A stretch of DNA of 64,000 bases from Qiania dongpingensis (GTDB taxonomy: Bacteria; Bacillota; Clostridia; Lachnospirales; Lachnospiraceae): NCBI RefSeq assembly GCF_014337195.1, contig NZ_CP060634.1, positions 744,001-808,000 of the forward strand. Direction: 5' to 3'. Position numbers and translations under genes: made by a program. The notes beneath the pieces were generated by a model, which made no database searches, was not told the DNA's origin, and saw only the letters and a program-made list of their open reading frames with translations. Shown here in pieces: positions 19,192 to 28,548 of the stretch; position 1 is the first letter of the stretch, and every line of letters starts with the position of its first letter.

Positions 19192-19221
19192 ATAATATGG
19201 ACCATATTATGCTAAATACAA
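19192..19221 (-). promoter_or_regulatory. dinB promoter with overlapping palindrome
   Basis: On the minus strand TTGTAT (19221-19216), an 18-bp spacer and TATTAT (19197-19192) form a promoter. The perfect inverted repeat ATAATATGG-A-CCATATTAT (19192-19210) covers the spacer and -10, a good place for a repressor. The regulator is unknown. Confidence 0.5.
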
Positions 19222-19307
19222 ATTGAATAGCACCCGTATCTCAAATGTAATATACTCAAGTAAGAGCCTGAGCTAAGGACATTTATATTGTAGAAGAAAG
19301 GCGAAAG

Positions 19308-19448
19308 ATGAAAAAATATGTTATCTGTTTTATCCTGCTGATCCTGGTATTTTCCGTTATCCCATATATGAGACACGTTCCCAGCCTGGCTGGAGAAAAC
19401 ATAGAAAAAATTTCCGTTATCGTATATACAGGAAATGAAGTAAAAGAA
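19308..19448 (+). pseudogene. 5' fragment of an exported-protein gene, cut by a repeat element
   Basis: About 47 codons remain (MKKYVICFILLILVFSVIPYM signal peptide, then a short mature stretch ending NEVKEY) before the sequence turns into the left terminal repeat of element copy A at 19449. The reading frame runs on through the element to 19646 but that part is element sequence. GAAAGG (about 19299) is a ribosome site. No continuation of the gene is found beyond the element, where a terminator begins at once, so the 3' part is lost or the native stop has been replaced. Confidence 0.55.
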
Positions 19449-19831
19449 TATACCTTACCGAACGAAGTGCGCCTGCCCGAAGGGCATGAATTAAGGGGTG
19501 CCCTTGGGTATGATACAAAATACTTCTTGGAATCAGATACCGGCAGAAGTTCCGGACCGTCACGATTTCGGTTCGCTGGCGATGCAGGGGTCGCTTTATC
19601 CCCGTTCCGGGAGTACCGCTCACATGTCGGCGGGAAATCCGGATGATTTCCCGTCTCCGGTTCGTTCAGAAACGGAATCGGTATTTTTCGTTTCTGCCTC
19701 CCTCCACATGGGGAACACCGGCCGCTCCAATGGTTCTCAAAACAACCGGAAGCTTATCTTGGTGCGAGAACAAGAGCAGGAGGAATGATCCGATTTCCTC
19801 CTGGCGGTCGCACTTCGTGCGATAAGGCATA
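19449..19831 (+). mobile_element. Dispersed structured repeat element, copy A (383 bp, internally deleted)
   Basis: It begins TATACCTTACCG and ends AAGGCATA, the two ends being inverted repeats around CGCACGAAGTGCG. It shares the conserved core CGGCAGAAGTTCCGGACCGT with copies at 30.1, 43.4 and 54.9 kb. Compared with copy C it lacks two internal blocks, one after the GGCCGCT stretch and one before the right end. It carries the GGCGGGAAATC/GATTTCCCGTC hairpin (19629-19655). Confidence 0.75.
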
Positions 19832-19869
19832 AAAATAAGACGGCGTGATACTTCTCGTATCGCGCCGTC
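19832..19869 (-). terminator. Terminator of the tepA-like gene
   Basis: A 13-bp stem with one wobble (minus strand GACGGCGCGATAC / GTATCACGCCGTC, 19839-19869) is followed by TTATTTTTATG. It abuts the right end of element copy A. Confidence 0.8.
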
Positions 19870-19879
19870 TCCTTAATTT

Positions 19880-20812
19880 TTAGGCTTCGTTTCTCCGTTC
19901 ATCTATCATCTCATGCAGCCGCTTCAGAGCTTTGTCGATCCCTCCCACCTGATGAATGAGGCCCAGACGGACGGTATCCTCTCCCACCAAAAGTGTTCCC
20001 AGATCCTTAGTCAGATCCTTGGTGCTCATCATCAGCTCCTCGATCTTATCCTGAGGCATCTTACTATGGTCTGCCACAAAACCCGTGATTCTGTCCTGTA
20101 TCCTCTGAAAATAATGGTACGTCTGAGGTGCGCCGATCGTCATGCCGGTCATGCGGACCGGATGGATCAGCATAGTAGCCGTAGGAACGATAAAAGAATC
20201 ATCCGCCGACACGGCTAACGGTACGCCGATGGAATGGCTGTCACCGATTATCAGAGAGACCGTAGGCTTGCTGAGGGACGCTACCATCTCAGCCAGCGCC
20301 AGCCCGCTGGATACGTCTCCGCCCTGTGTATTGATGAGCAGAAGAACGCCGTCTATATCCTCACTGTCTTCAATCTGAGCCAGCTTTGGCAGTACATGCT
20401 CATACTTCGTCGTTTTGCTGCTTGAATTCAAATTCTCATGGCCTTCGATCTCCCCGATGATAGAAAGGAGATAAATCTTTCCTTTTTCTTTTCCGTTTCC
20501 CTCATCCAGTACCACCTGACCGTAATCCTGGATCTTTTCATCTTTCACCTGATTGTCGGAAGCCTGGTTCTCCGCTCCGTTTTCTCCAGATGAATTCCGG
20601 ACGGTACTGCCATCGGATAATTCCTTCCATTCTGCTCTGCCGCTCTGGACCTCTTTTTCGGTCTTATCCTTCATGACGCCGTCTCCCATATTTTTCTTCC
20701 TTTCCTGCTCTTCTCCTATATGATAGCCGTTTTCAACCCGTTCATACCAGGCTCTGCCGTTTCCGCTTCTCTGCCCGCCGCCAGATTTCTGGCCGCTTTT
20801 ATGTTTTCCCAT
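19880..20812 (-). CDS. tepA: ClpP-like serine protease (TepA/translocation-enhancing family)
   Basis: A 310-aa protein. The first 105 residues are basic/Gln/Gly-rich and charged low complexity, unlike classical ClpP. Then follows a ClpP fold: YLLSIIGEIEG, GVLLLINTQGGDVSSGLALAE, the Ser motif GDSHSIGVPLAVSAD, the His motif ATMLIHPVRMTG and DLTKDLGTLLVGEDTVRLGLI. Ser, His and Asp of the triad are all present. TepA proteins are cytoplasmic and linked to protein export and sporulation in Bacillus; they often lie next to ftsK in Clostridia, which is not the case here. The symbol is by family resemblance. Confidence 0.8.
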   Translation of the reverse strand: MGKHKSGQKSGGGQRSGNGRAWYERVENGYHIGEEQERKKNMGDGVMKDKTEKEVQSGRAEWKELSDGSTVRNSSGENGAENQASDNQVKDEKIQDYGQVVLDEGNGKEKGKIYLLSIIGEIEGHENLNSSSKTTKYEHVLPKLAQIEDSEDIDGVLLLINTQGGDVSSGLALAEMVASLSKPTVSLIIGDSHSIGVPLAVSADDSFIVPTATMLIHPVRMTGMTIGAPQTYHYFQRIQDRITGFVADHSKMPQDKIEELMMSTKDLTKDLGTLLVGEDTVRLGLIHQVGGIDKALKRLHEMIDERRNEA

Positions 20813-20908
20813 CTGGACTGCATCCTTTCTGCCTGTGATTTCCTTCTTTGCTTAATATGGATGGAAAAACAACTTTTTATTCAAGTTCAAAGCAGTGAAC
20901 GGTTTCTT

Positions 20909-22972
20909 TTACAGCATTTCCTTTAATTTTTCAAACGGCACAGCAGGACTGTACAGATAACCCTGATAAATATGGCAGCCAAGCGCTTTCAGCTTGTCAC
21001 GGATATCCTCTGTCTCGACGTACTCCGCAATTACCGTATAATCCAGAGTCTTCCCGAGGGTAATGATGGACGCGACGATATCCCGGCTTCTCTCATTTTC
21101 CGCAGCCTGTTTGACCAGGCCTCCGTCCAGTTTGACCGCATAAAAGCCATTGCCCTGAAGATATTTGAGACTGGTGCTTCCCATGCTGAAGTCATCCACC
21201 AGCACCATGATCCCGTTTTCTTTCAGACGTTCAATATGTTCCGCGATGGATTTCAGGTTTTCCACAGACGTCTCTTCTGTTACCTCCAGACAGAAAAAAC
21301 CGGAGACGCCATATTCGTCGGCAAGCCGGATCACCTTATCCACAAACCGTGGATTATTCAGCTGTTCCGCCGTGATATTCATGGAGATTTCCAACATATG
21401 CCCTTCCCGGAGCAGAATCCGGCAGGCATCCATCGAGGACCGCATCACACACTGTGTCAAACGGTCAAAAAATCCGTCCTCCCTGGCCAATTCCACAGCC
21501 AGCGGAGGATAAACGCTTTCGCCGGCATATTGCCATCTAAGCAGAGCTTCCGCTCCAATGATCCCCTTTTCACTGTGGAATTGGGGCTGATAGCCAAGAG
21601 GAAGAGCCTCCGCTTCCACATCGATCCGGAGCTTGGACGCCATATTTCTGGCAAGCATCCCCATACTGTCGTGACGTTCCAGGACATCCAGGGCCTTTCC
21701 CTCCTCCTGCTGCTTCTTCAGATGCTCCGTAAGCTCTTGCAGAAGAGTCTTTGCCTGACTTTTTCTCATCTTTTCAGAAAGACAGATAAACGGCGCATAG
21801 AGCAAGGTCCCGGCCGCCACCGTTATTAGCTGTACGATTACTCCGTGAACGGTCCCCGTGGCCAGATAACCGCTGAACAGCACCGGAGTCGTCCATGTGA
21901 CGGTCGTTTCGACCACCGGAAGAAAACCCACCACAGTCGCTCCATACGCGATCAGATAAGCACAAAGCGGCGTCAGTATAAAAGGCAGGACCATAATCGG
22001 ATTCAGCACGATCGGGAGACCATATACCAGAATTTCGTTAATATTGAAAAGGACGGCGGGAGCCGCCGACCGGGCAAGCTGGCGGTTGTCTTTCTCCCTG
22101 GCAAAGAATAAAAGCGCCAAAAGGAGGCAGATAGCCGCGCCGCATCCGCCGATCATGACAAAGTTATCCAGGAATGATTTGGACACAATGACACCCGGCA
22201 CCGTATCATTCGGAACCAGATATGACTGTGCCACATATTCCATCGCATTCCCGCCGTGAATCCCGAAAACCCACAGGATATTTAAGACTAGTACGTAGAG
22301 CGCCCCTACTCCAAATCCTCCGTCCATATTTTCAAACAAAGCGACGATAGAATTTGAGATCAGATCATTCAGATTATCCGCTCCGGTAATACGCTGTACC
22401 AAAAATCTTCCAACTATGAAAATCAAGACACAGAGAAGCAGCGGATAGAGTACAGAAAGGGAATTTCGGTAATCCGTGTCAGAGCCCGGCGCATAGAAAC
22501 GGCGGCGCTCGGAAATCCGTGAATTGAGTACATAAAACAGCTTAGTAGCCGCTATTGCCGTAAACATGGCGGTAAATACGCCCACAGGCCCCATATCACT
22601 CAATTCCATGGAGCCGCTCGCTCCGCCGAAGGAAGCCACAAAGCAGATCATGGAAACAAGCATCGACATCACCTGCAGAAAACGGCTGCGTATCTCCATG
22701 GTCTCAGAATAATAATAACTGATGCTCATCACAAGATACACCGACATGAAACCGACTGTGGAATCAAATAGAAAATTCAGAATCTCCAGCAGGACCGCTC
22801 CTATACCGGCTTCCAGAAACCTTTGAAACGCCGGCACTGGGAAATTTTTAAACAGCAGTGCAAAAGAGCCCACCAGCAGAACCGGAATCAATAAAATAAA
22901 TCCCTTTTTAATAGAAGAAAATATTCGGTTATTTTCAATTTTATAGATTAACTTCATTAACCTTGTATACAT
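20909..22972 (-). CDS. PTS EIIC-like membrane protein fused to an EAL c-di-GMP phosphodiesterase
   Basis: A 687-aa protein. The ATG at 22972 has GAGGGG 7 nt upstream, so the longer frame to 23005 is not used. Residues 10-420 are about ten membrane segments of the CelB/lactose-type PTS EIIC family, including the conserved FGIHGGNAM and the NINEILVYGLPIVLNP signature. A short coiled linker follows, then an EAL domain (455-687) with EALLRW, SMNITAEQL, CLEVTEE, VDDFSMG, VKLD, AEYVET and QGYLYSPA. The metal- and substrate-binding residues are retained, so it could be active against c-di-GMP. No EIIA/EIIB domain is attached. The likely role is sugar-responsive c-di-GMP breakdown; the ligand is unknown. 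Confidence 0.88.
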   Translation of the reverse strand: MYTRLMKLIYKIENNRIFSSIKKGFILLIPVLLVGSFALLFKNFPVPAFQRFLEAGIGAVLLEILNFLFDSTVGFMSVYLVMSISYYYSETMEIRSRFLQVMSMLVSMICFVASFGGASGSMELSDMGPVGVFTAMFTAIAATKLFYVLNSRISERRRFYAPGSDTDYRNSLSVLYPLLLCVLIFIVGRFLVQRITGADNLNDLISNSIVALFENMDGGFGVGALYVLVLNILWVFGIHGGNAMEYVAQSYLVPNDTVPGVIVSKSFLDNFVMIGGCGAAICLLLALLFFAREKDNRQLARSAAPAVLFNINEILVYGLPIVLNPIMVLPFILTPLCAYLIAYGATVVGFLPVVETTVTWTTPVLFSGYLATGTVHGVIVQLITVAAGTLLYAPFICLSEKMRKSQAKTLLQELTEHLKKQQEEGKALDVLERHDSMGMLARNMASKLRIDVEAEALPLGYQPQFHSEKGIIGAEALLRWQYAGESVYPPLAVELAREDGFFDRLTQCVMRSSMDACRILLREGHMLEISMNITAEQLNNPRFVDKVIRLADEYGVSGFFCLEVTEETSVENLKSIAEHIERLKENGIMVLVDDFSMGSTSLKYLQGNGFYAVKLDGGLVKQAAENERSRDIVASIITLGKTLDYTVIAEYVETEDIRDKLKALGCHIYQGYLYSPAVPFEKLKEML

Positions 22973-23063
22973 GCTGCTTCCCCTCAGATCCCCCGATGCT
23001 CCCATTTTTGTTCATGATACTACTATAGCATCTTTTCTCACCGAATGACAGAGTAATCTTAAT

Positions 23064-23093
23064 CAAAAGAAACGCGGCCCTCTCCAGGCCGCG
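23064..23093 (-). terminator. Terminator of the rhomboid-like gene
   Basis: Minus-strand stem CGCGGCC / GGCCGCG (23073-23093) followed by TTTCTTTTG. Confidence 0.75.
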
Positions 23094-23134
23094 CCGTGTG
23101 TTTCACTGTCATATAAAATTTAGCAAAAATTGTA

Positions 23135-23980
23135 TCACGCTTTTGTCTCATCATGCCCATGGGCCGTCACATGCTTATGGGTATACAGATGATCCTGGCA
23201 GTATTCATATGTGCCTTCGCATTTGGAACAGAACCGGAACTCCAGATTCTCATCGTCCAGCTCCGTCCTTCCGCAGACCGCGCATTTATGCCGAGGATGT
23301 TTTGCGTCTGACTTGGCTGCCTTGACCTGCTGCTGGTACACGACCTTCCGTTTAATCTCTTTCGGATTTACCCGGTTCAGATTCCGGCTGGTCAGGAAAA
23401 AGATCAGGAAGTTGAGGACTGAAAGGATGATCGCAATTCTCGTCGCCCAATTCCCGACGATCAGCTCATACACAAAGTACACCCCGTTCAGAATCCCCAG
23501 CCACTTTGCCTTTACAGGTATGATAAAGAACAGCAGAAACTGCATATCCGGAAAAGTAGCGGCAAAGGCGAAGAACAGTGACAGATTCAGGTATGAGGTC
23601 CCCAGCAGGAACGACTTCCCGAAAATCACATAAATCAGAATAGCCGCCAAAATATGGCCCAAGATCCCAGTGAAAAAGTACAGATTGAACCGGAAGCTTC
23701 CCCATACCTTTTCCAAAGTCGTTCCCAGAGAATAGTAAAGCCACATGGCAATGATAAAATACAAAATATCCGTAGCCGGAGGAAACAGGAGAAACGTCAC
23801 AATCCTCCATACCTGCCCGTGCAGAATCTTAGCCGCGTCCAGGGAAAGGTACTGTACATAAAATACAGGGTTTATATTTACGATTATAAACCCTACTCCA
23901 TATAAGATCATGATGTAAAACATCAGATTGTGAATGGCATATTTTCCAAACTTCCGCTCCAGTTTATTCATCCAATTCAT
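23135..23980 (-). CDS. Rhomboid-like membrane protein with C-terminal zinc ribbon
   Basis: A 281-aa protein with about six hydrophobic segments (residues 15-200) in rhomboid-like order: an L1-like HGQVWRIVTFLLFPP stretch and TM4 region LLGTSYLNLSLFFAFAATFPD. The canonical GxSG serine motif and the TM6 His are not visible, so I read it as a non-proteolytic rhomboid relative. The tail (about 225-281) has CAVCGRTELDD, FCSKCEGTYEYC and a His-rich end, a zinc-ribbon arrangement. The substrate or partner is unknown. It is a single-gene unit with its own terminator. Confidence 0.75.
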   Translation of the reverse strand: MNWMNKLERKFGKYAIHNLMFYIMILYGVGFIIVNINPVFYVQYLSLDAAKILHGQVWRIVTFLLFPPATDILYFIIAMWLYYSLGTTLEKVWGSFRFNLYFFTGILGHILAAILIYVIFGKSFLLGTSYLNLSLFFAFAATFPDMQFLLFFIIPVKAKWLGILNGVYFVYELIVGNWATRIAIILSVLNFLIFFLTSRNLNRVNPKEIKRKVVYQQQVKAAKSDAKHPRHKCAVCGRTELDDENLEFRFCSKCEGTYEYCQDHLYTHKHVTAHGHDETKA

Positions 23981-24233
23981 AAATTCAAGGCTCCATTCTG
24001 TCTTTCAATTAAAGCGACATGACCATTTCATTATAGGAACAAACTTAAGGTTTGTCAAATACCTGATTACCGATTCTATATATTTTACAAACTTCACGGT
24101 TTTTTAACATAATTTTACTTCCCGGAATTCTTGCATTTCCAGATGGAACATACTATAATAACATGTGGTTTACTATGCCCGCTGTCCGGTCCTCCGGCTG
24201 ATGGGCTCAACTTTACTAGAAAAAGGTGTTTTT

Positions 24234-27200
24234 ATGACGAATTTTAATACATTAGGGATCGATATCGGCTCTACAACAGTCAAAATAGCCATTCTAAATC
24301 CCGAAAATCAAGTACTTTTTTCCGCCTATGAGCGCCATTACGCTAACATACAGGAGACTTTAGCATCCCTTCTCCGGCAGGGGCTTGACCTCTTAGGCCA
24401 CATGGAGGTTTGTCCGGTCATCACCGGTTCGGGCGGTCTCACGATTTCAAAGCATCTTGAGGTCCCTTTTGTCCAGGAGGTCGTGGCGGTCGCCACTTCT
24501 CTTCAGGATTATGCGCCTCATACGGATGTCGCGATTGAATTGGGCGGAGAAGATGCCAAGATCATTTATTTCACCAATGGGATCGACCAGCGTATGAACG
24601 GTATCTGCGCAGGAGGCACCGGTTCTTTCATTGACCAGATGGCCACCCTGCTTCAGACGGATGCTGCCGGCCTAAATGAATACGCAAAGCGTTATAAAGC
24701 CATTTATCCGATTGCTGCCCGCTGCGGCGTATTTGCAAAATCTGACATTCAGCCCCTTATCAACGAGGGCGCCACAAAAGAAGACCTGGCGGCTTCTATT
24801 TTCCAGGCAGTCGTCAACCAGACCATTTCCGGACTGGCCTGCGGAAAGCCGATTCGCGGCAATGTGGCTTTTCTGGGCGGGCCTCTTCATTTTTTATCAG
24901 AGCTAAAGGCCGCGTTCATCCGTACTCTGAAGCTGGAGGGAGACGCTATTATCGCCCCGGAGCATTCTCATCTGTTTGCCGCGATCGGAGCTGCTATGAA
25001 CCCGAAGGAAGAAATCCACACCTCCTTAGAAGCCATCTGTGAGAAGCTCCAGCACGGTGTGAAAATGGAATTTGAGGTTAAGCGTCTCGAACCTCTTTTC
25101 ATGGATTCTGACGATTACGCCGCATTTCTGGATTGCCACAGCCGGCACAATGTGGCAACGGCGGATCTGGACACATATGAGGGCGACTGCTTCCTGGGCA
25201 TCGACGCCGGCTCCACTACTACAAAAGTCGCTTTGGTCGGGGAAGACGGTTCTCTCCTCTACTCCTTCTATTCCAATAACAACGGAAGTCCGCTGAAAAC
25301 CACGATACGGGCCATGAAGGAAATAAGCGAACTCCTGCCGCCCAGCGCATCCATTAAATATTCTTGTTCCACCGGTTACGGAGAAGCCTTAATAAAGGCT
25401 GCTCTGACGCTGGACGAGGGGGAAGTGGAGACTGTATCTCATTATTATGCCGCCTCCTTTTTTGATCCGGAGGTGGACTGTATCCTGGACATCGGCGGGC
25501 AGGATATGAAATGCATTAAAATAAAAAATCAGACCGTGGACAGCGTACAGCTGAATGAAGCCTGTTCCTCTGGCTGCGGTTCTTTTATTGAAACCTTTGC
25601 CAAATCTCTGAATTACAGTGTTCAGGATTTCGCCAAGGAAGCTTTGTATGCCAAAAATCCCATCGATCTTGGAACTCGCTGCACTGTTTTTATGAACTCC
25701 AATGTAAAGCAGGCACAAAAAGAAGGCGCCGAGGTTTCCGACATTTCTGCCGGCCTCGCTTACTCGGTGATCAAAAACGCCTTATTCAAGGTGATCAAGA
25801 TAACCAGTGCCAGTGATCTGGGCAAGCGGGTCGTCGTTCAGGGAGGTACGTTCTATAATGACGCGGTGCTCCGCAGCTTTGAACGGATTGCCGGCTGTGA
25901 AGCCGTCCGCCCTGATATTGCCGGAATCATGGGAGCCTTCGGAGCAGCGCTGGTAGCCAGGGAACGCTACACCCCCGACAAGAAAACCACGATGCTTCCC
26001 ATGGAAAAAATCCTGAACCTGACCTTTGACACAAAGATGGCCAGATGCAAAGGCTGTACCAACAGCTGTCTGCTGACCATCAACCGTTTTTCCGGCGGCC
26101 GGCAGTTCGTGTCAGGAAACCGCTGCGAACGAGGGCTTGGTAAAGAAAAGAACAAAGAAAACATTCCCAATTTGTTTGAATACAAATATAAACGGGTATT
26201 CGGCTACGAATCCTTGACGCCGGACAAAGCTCCCAGGGGCACCGTGGGAATCCCCCGTGTATTGAATATGTATGAGAATTTCCCCTTTTGGGCTACTTTT
26301 TTCAAGGAATTGGGGTACCGGGTGGTACTCTCCCCTCAATCCACAAAAAAGATTTATGAGCTTGGCATCGAATCCATTCCCAGTGAGTCGGAATGCTATC
26401 CGGCGAAATTGGCCCATGGGCACGTAGCCTGGCTTATTAAACAGGGGATTGACTTCATATTTTATCCCTGCATCCCCTATGAACGCAACGAGACCCCGGA
26501 CGCCCAAAATCACTACAACTGCCCCATCGTTACCTCTTATGCGGAAAACATCAAAAACAATATGGAGGAAATCACAGAAGCAGGCACCCGGTTCATGAAT
26601 CCATTCCTCGCTTTCACTAACGAAGAGATATTGGAAAAGCGTCTGATAAAGGTCTTTTCGGAAGAATGCGATATTCCTGTGGAGGAGATAAAAACCGCCT
26701 CTCACAAAGCATGGACAGAACTGATCGCTTCACGGGACGATATCAGGAAGAAAGGCGAAGAAACCTTAAGGTATTTGGAGGAAACCGGACGTCATGGTAT
26801 CGTACTGGCCGGCAGGCCCTATCATGTGGATCCTGAAATCAATCACGGCATACCGGAGCTCATCACCTCCTATGGAATTGCTGTCCTGACAGAGGACTCT
26901 GTTTCTCATCTGGGACAAGTGGAGCGCCCCATTGTCGTCATGGACCAGTGGATGTATCACTCCAGACTTTACCGCGCGGCGAATTTTGTAAAGACCAGGG
27001 AAGATTTGGACTTGATCCAGCTGAATTCCTTTGGCTGCGGCCTGGACGCTGTGACAACGGACCAGGTAAACGATATTCTCACAGGTTCCGGCAAAATATA
27101 TACGGTACTGAAGATTGATGAGGTCAGCAATCTAGGGGCAGCCAGAATCCGTATCCGCTCTTTGATCTCCGCGCTCCGGGTGCGGAAAAACAAGCATATT

Positions 27201-28493
27201 GAGCGAAAAATCGTCTCTTCCGCCTATAACCGGGTGGAATTTACAAAGGAGATGAAAAAGGATTACACTATCCTGTGTCCTCAGATGAGCCCCATCCATT
27301 TCGACATTCTGGGGCCGGCTATCAGTTCCTGCGGCTATCATGTGGAGGTTCTTCAAAACCATACAAAAGCAGCCGTAGACGTCGGTTTAAAGTATGTAAA
27401 CAACGATGCCTGCTATCCCTCTTTGATCGTGGTGGGCCAAGTCATGGAAGCGCTCTTATCTGGAAAATATGATTTGAACAAGACAGCCGTATTCATGAGC
27501 CAAACCGGCGGCGGCTGCAGAGCTTCCAACTATATCGGTTTCATTCGCCGCGCGCTTGAACGGGCCGGCATGCCGCAGATACCGGTCATCTCCCTCAGCG
27601 CACAGGGGCTGGAATCCAACTCCGGATTTTCCTTTACCCTGCCTCTGCTTATAAAGGCCATGCAGGCAGTGGTATACGGCGATGTTTTCATGCGGGTGCT
27701 GTACCGGATGCGCCCTTATGAGCTGGTGCCTGGCTCTGCCAATGAGCTTCATAAGAAATGGGAAAAACGGTGCATTGAGGACCTGACCAGCCACGGGCCT
27801 TCCATGGGACGGTTCAAAAAGAATATCCGGGCCATCATCCAGGCCTTTGACAGCCTTCCCATCCATGAGGACATACGGAAGCCTAAGGTAGGTATTGTCG
27901 GTGAGATTCTCGTAAAATTCTCCCCTCTGGCCAACAATAATCTTGTGGACCTGCTGGAGGCTGAAGGCGCTGAGGCCGTTATGCCAGATCTGATGGATTT
28001 CCTTTTGTACTGTTTCTATAACAGTAATTTTAAGGCAAAGAATCTGGGCTTTAAGAGCTCCACCGCCCGCCTCTGCAACATTGGAATTTCCCTTCTGGAA
28101 TACTTCAGAAAGGCCGCCAGACAGGAGCTGAACGCCAGCAGGCATTTTCTCCCCCAGGCCAAGATTGAAAGCCTGGCCGAGCTGGCCGATCCTTTCGTTT
28201 CCCTGGGCAATCAGACGGGGGAGGGCTGGTTCCTGACCGGCGAGATGCTGGAACTTATCCATACAGGCACCAACAATATCGTTTGTACGCAGCCCTTTGG
28301 CTGCCTGCCCAACCATGTGGTGGGCAAGGGCGTCATCAAGGAGCTGCGGAGGCAGTATCCGGACTCCAATATCATTGCGGTGGATTATGACCCCGGCGCC
28401 AGCGAGGTAAACCAGCTGAACCGTATCAAGCTGATGCTCTCCACGGCTCAGAAAAATATCAATAAAGCTGCCGAGCAAAAAAGCAGTACATAA
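24234..28493 (+). CDS. Giant acyl-CoA dehydratase activase-like protein (two BcrAD/BadFG ATPase domains + DUF2229 + dehydratase-like C-terminus)
   Basis: A 1419-aa protein. The ATG at 24234 ([17 protein letters not shown]) follows AAAAAGGTG; the ORF extension upstream lacks a ribosome site. Two ASKHA-type ATPase domains are in tandem (residues 5-265 and 318-600), each with a DIGSTT/DAGSTT phosphate loop and a Cys-containing iron-sulfur loop ([21 protein letters not shown]). A Cys-rich joint follows ([10 protein letters not shown], about 602), then a DUF2229 region (about 650-870) and a C-terminal part with several conserved Cys that resembles 2-hydroxyacyl-CoA dehydratase subunits. Related activators use ATP to inject an electron into radical dehydratases; the substrate of this fused form is not known. 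Monocistronic. Confidence 0.88.
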   Translation: MTNFNTLGIDIGSTTVKIAILNPENQVLFSAYERHYANIQETLASLLRQGLDLLGHMEVCPVITGSGGLTISKHLEVPFVQEVVAVATSLQDYAPHTDVAIELGGEDAKIIYFTNGIDQRMNGICAGGTGSFIDQMATLLQTDAAGLNEYAKRYKAIYPIAARCGVFAKSDIQPLINEGATKEDLAASIFQAVVNQTISGLACGKPIRGNVAFLGGPLHFLSELKAAFIRTLKLEGDAIIAPEHSHLFAAIGAAMNPKEEIHTSLEAICEKLQHGVKMEFEVKRLEPLFMDSDDYAAFLDCHSRHNVATADLDTYEGDCFLGIDAGSTTTKVALVGEDGSLLYSFYSNNNGSPLKTTIRAMKEISELLPPSASIKYSCSTGYGEALIKAALTLDEGEVETVSHYYAASFFDPEVDCILDIGGQDMKCIKIKNQTVDSVQLNEACSSGCGSFIETFAKSLNYSVQDFAKEALYAKNPIDLGTRCTVFMNSNVKQAQKEGAEVSDISAGLAYSVIKNALFKVIKITSASDLGKRVVVQGGTFYNDAVLRSFERIAGCEAVRPDIAGIMGAFGAALVARERYTPDKKTTMLPMEKILNLTFDTKMARCKGCTNSCLLTINRFSGGRQFVSGNRCERGLGKEKNKENIPNLFEYKYKRVFGYESLTPDKAPRGTVGIPRVLNMYENFPFWATFFKELGYRVVLSPQSTKKIYELGIESIPSESECYPAKLAHGHVAWLIKQGIDFIFYPCIPYERNETPDAQNHYNCPIVTSYAENIKNNMEEITEAGTRFMNPFLAFTNEEILEKRLIKVFSEECDIPVEEIKTASHKAWTELIASRDDIRKKGEETLRYLEETGRHGIVLAGRPYHVDPEINHGIPELITSYGIAVLTEDSVSHLGQVERPIVVMDQWMYHSRLYRAANFVKTREDLDLIQLNSFGCGLDAVTTDQVNDILTGSGKIYTVLKIDEVSNLGAARIRIRSLISALRVRKNKHIERKIVSSAYNRVEFTKEMKKDYTILCPQMSPIHFDILGPAISSCGYHVEVLQNHTKAAVDVGLKYVNNDACYPSLIVVGQVMEALLSGKYDLNKTAVFMSQTGGGCRASNYIGFIRRALERAGMPQIPVISLSAQGLESNSGFSFTLPLLIKAMQAVVYGDVFMRVLYRMRPYELVPGSANELHKKWEKRCIEDLTSHGPSMGRFKKNIRAIIQAFDSLPIHEDIRKPKVGIVGEILVKFSPLANNNLVDLLEAEGAEAVMPDLMDFLLYCFYNSNFKAKNLGFKSSTARLCNIGISLLEYFRKAARQELNASRHFLPQAKIESLAELADPFVSLGNQTGEGWFLTGEMLELIHTGTNNIVCTQPFGCLPNHVVGKGVIKELRRQYPDSNIIAVDYDPGASEVNQLNRIKLMLSTAQKNINKAAEQKSST

Positions 28494-28512
28494 TCAATAC
28501 AGATAATATAAA

Positions 28513-28548
28513 ACAGGGCGTCTCTTAGTCTGAGACGTCCTGTTTTCT
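28513..28548. terminator. Bidirectional terminator between the activase and MATE genes
   Basis: Stem ACAGGGCGTCTC / GAGACGTCCTGT with a TTTTC tail on the plus strand and A-rich flank on the other side. The stop codon of the MATE gene lies inside the hairpin. Confidence 0.8.
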
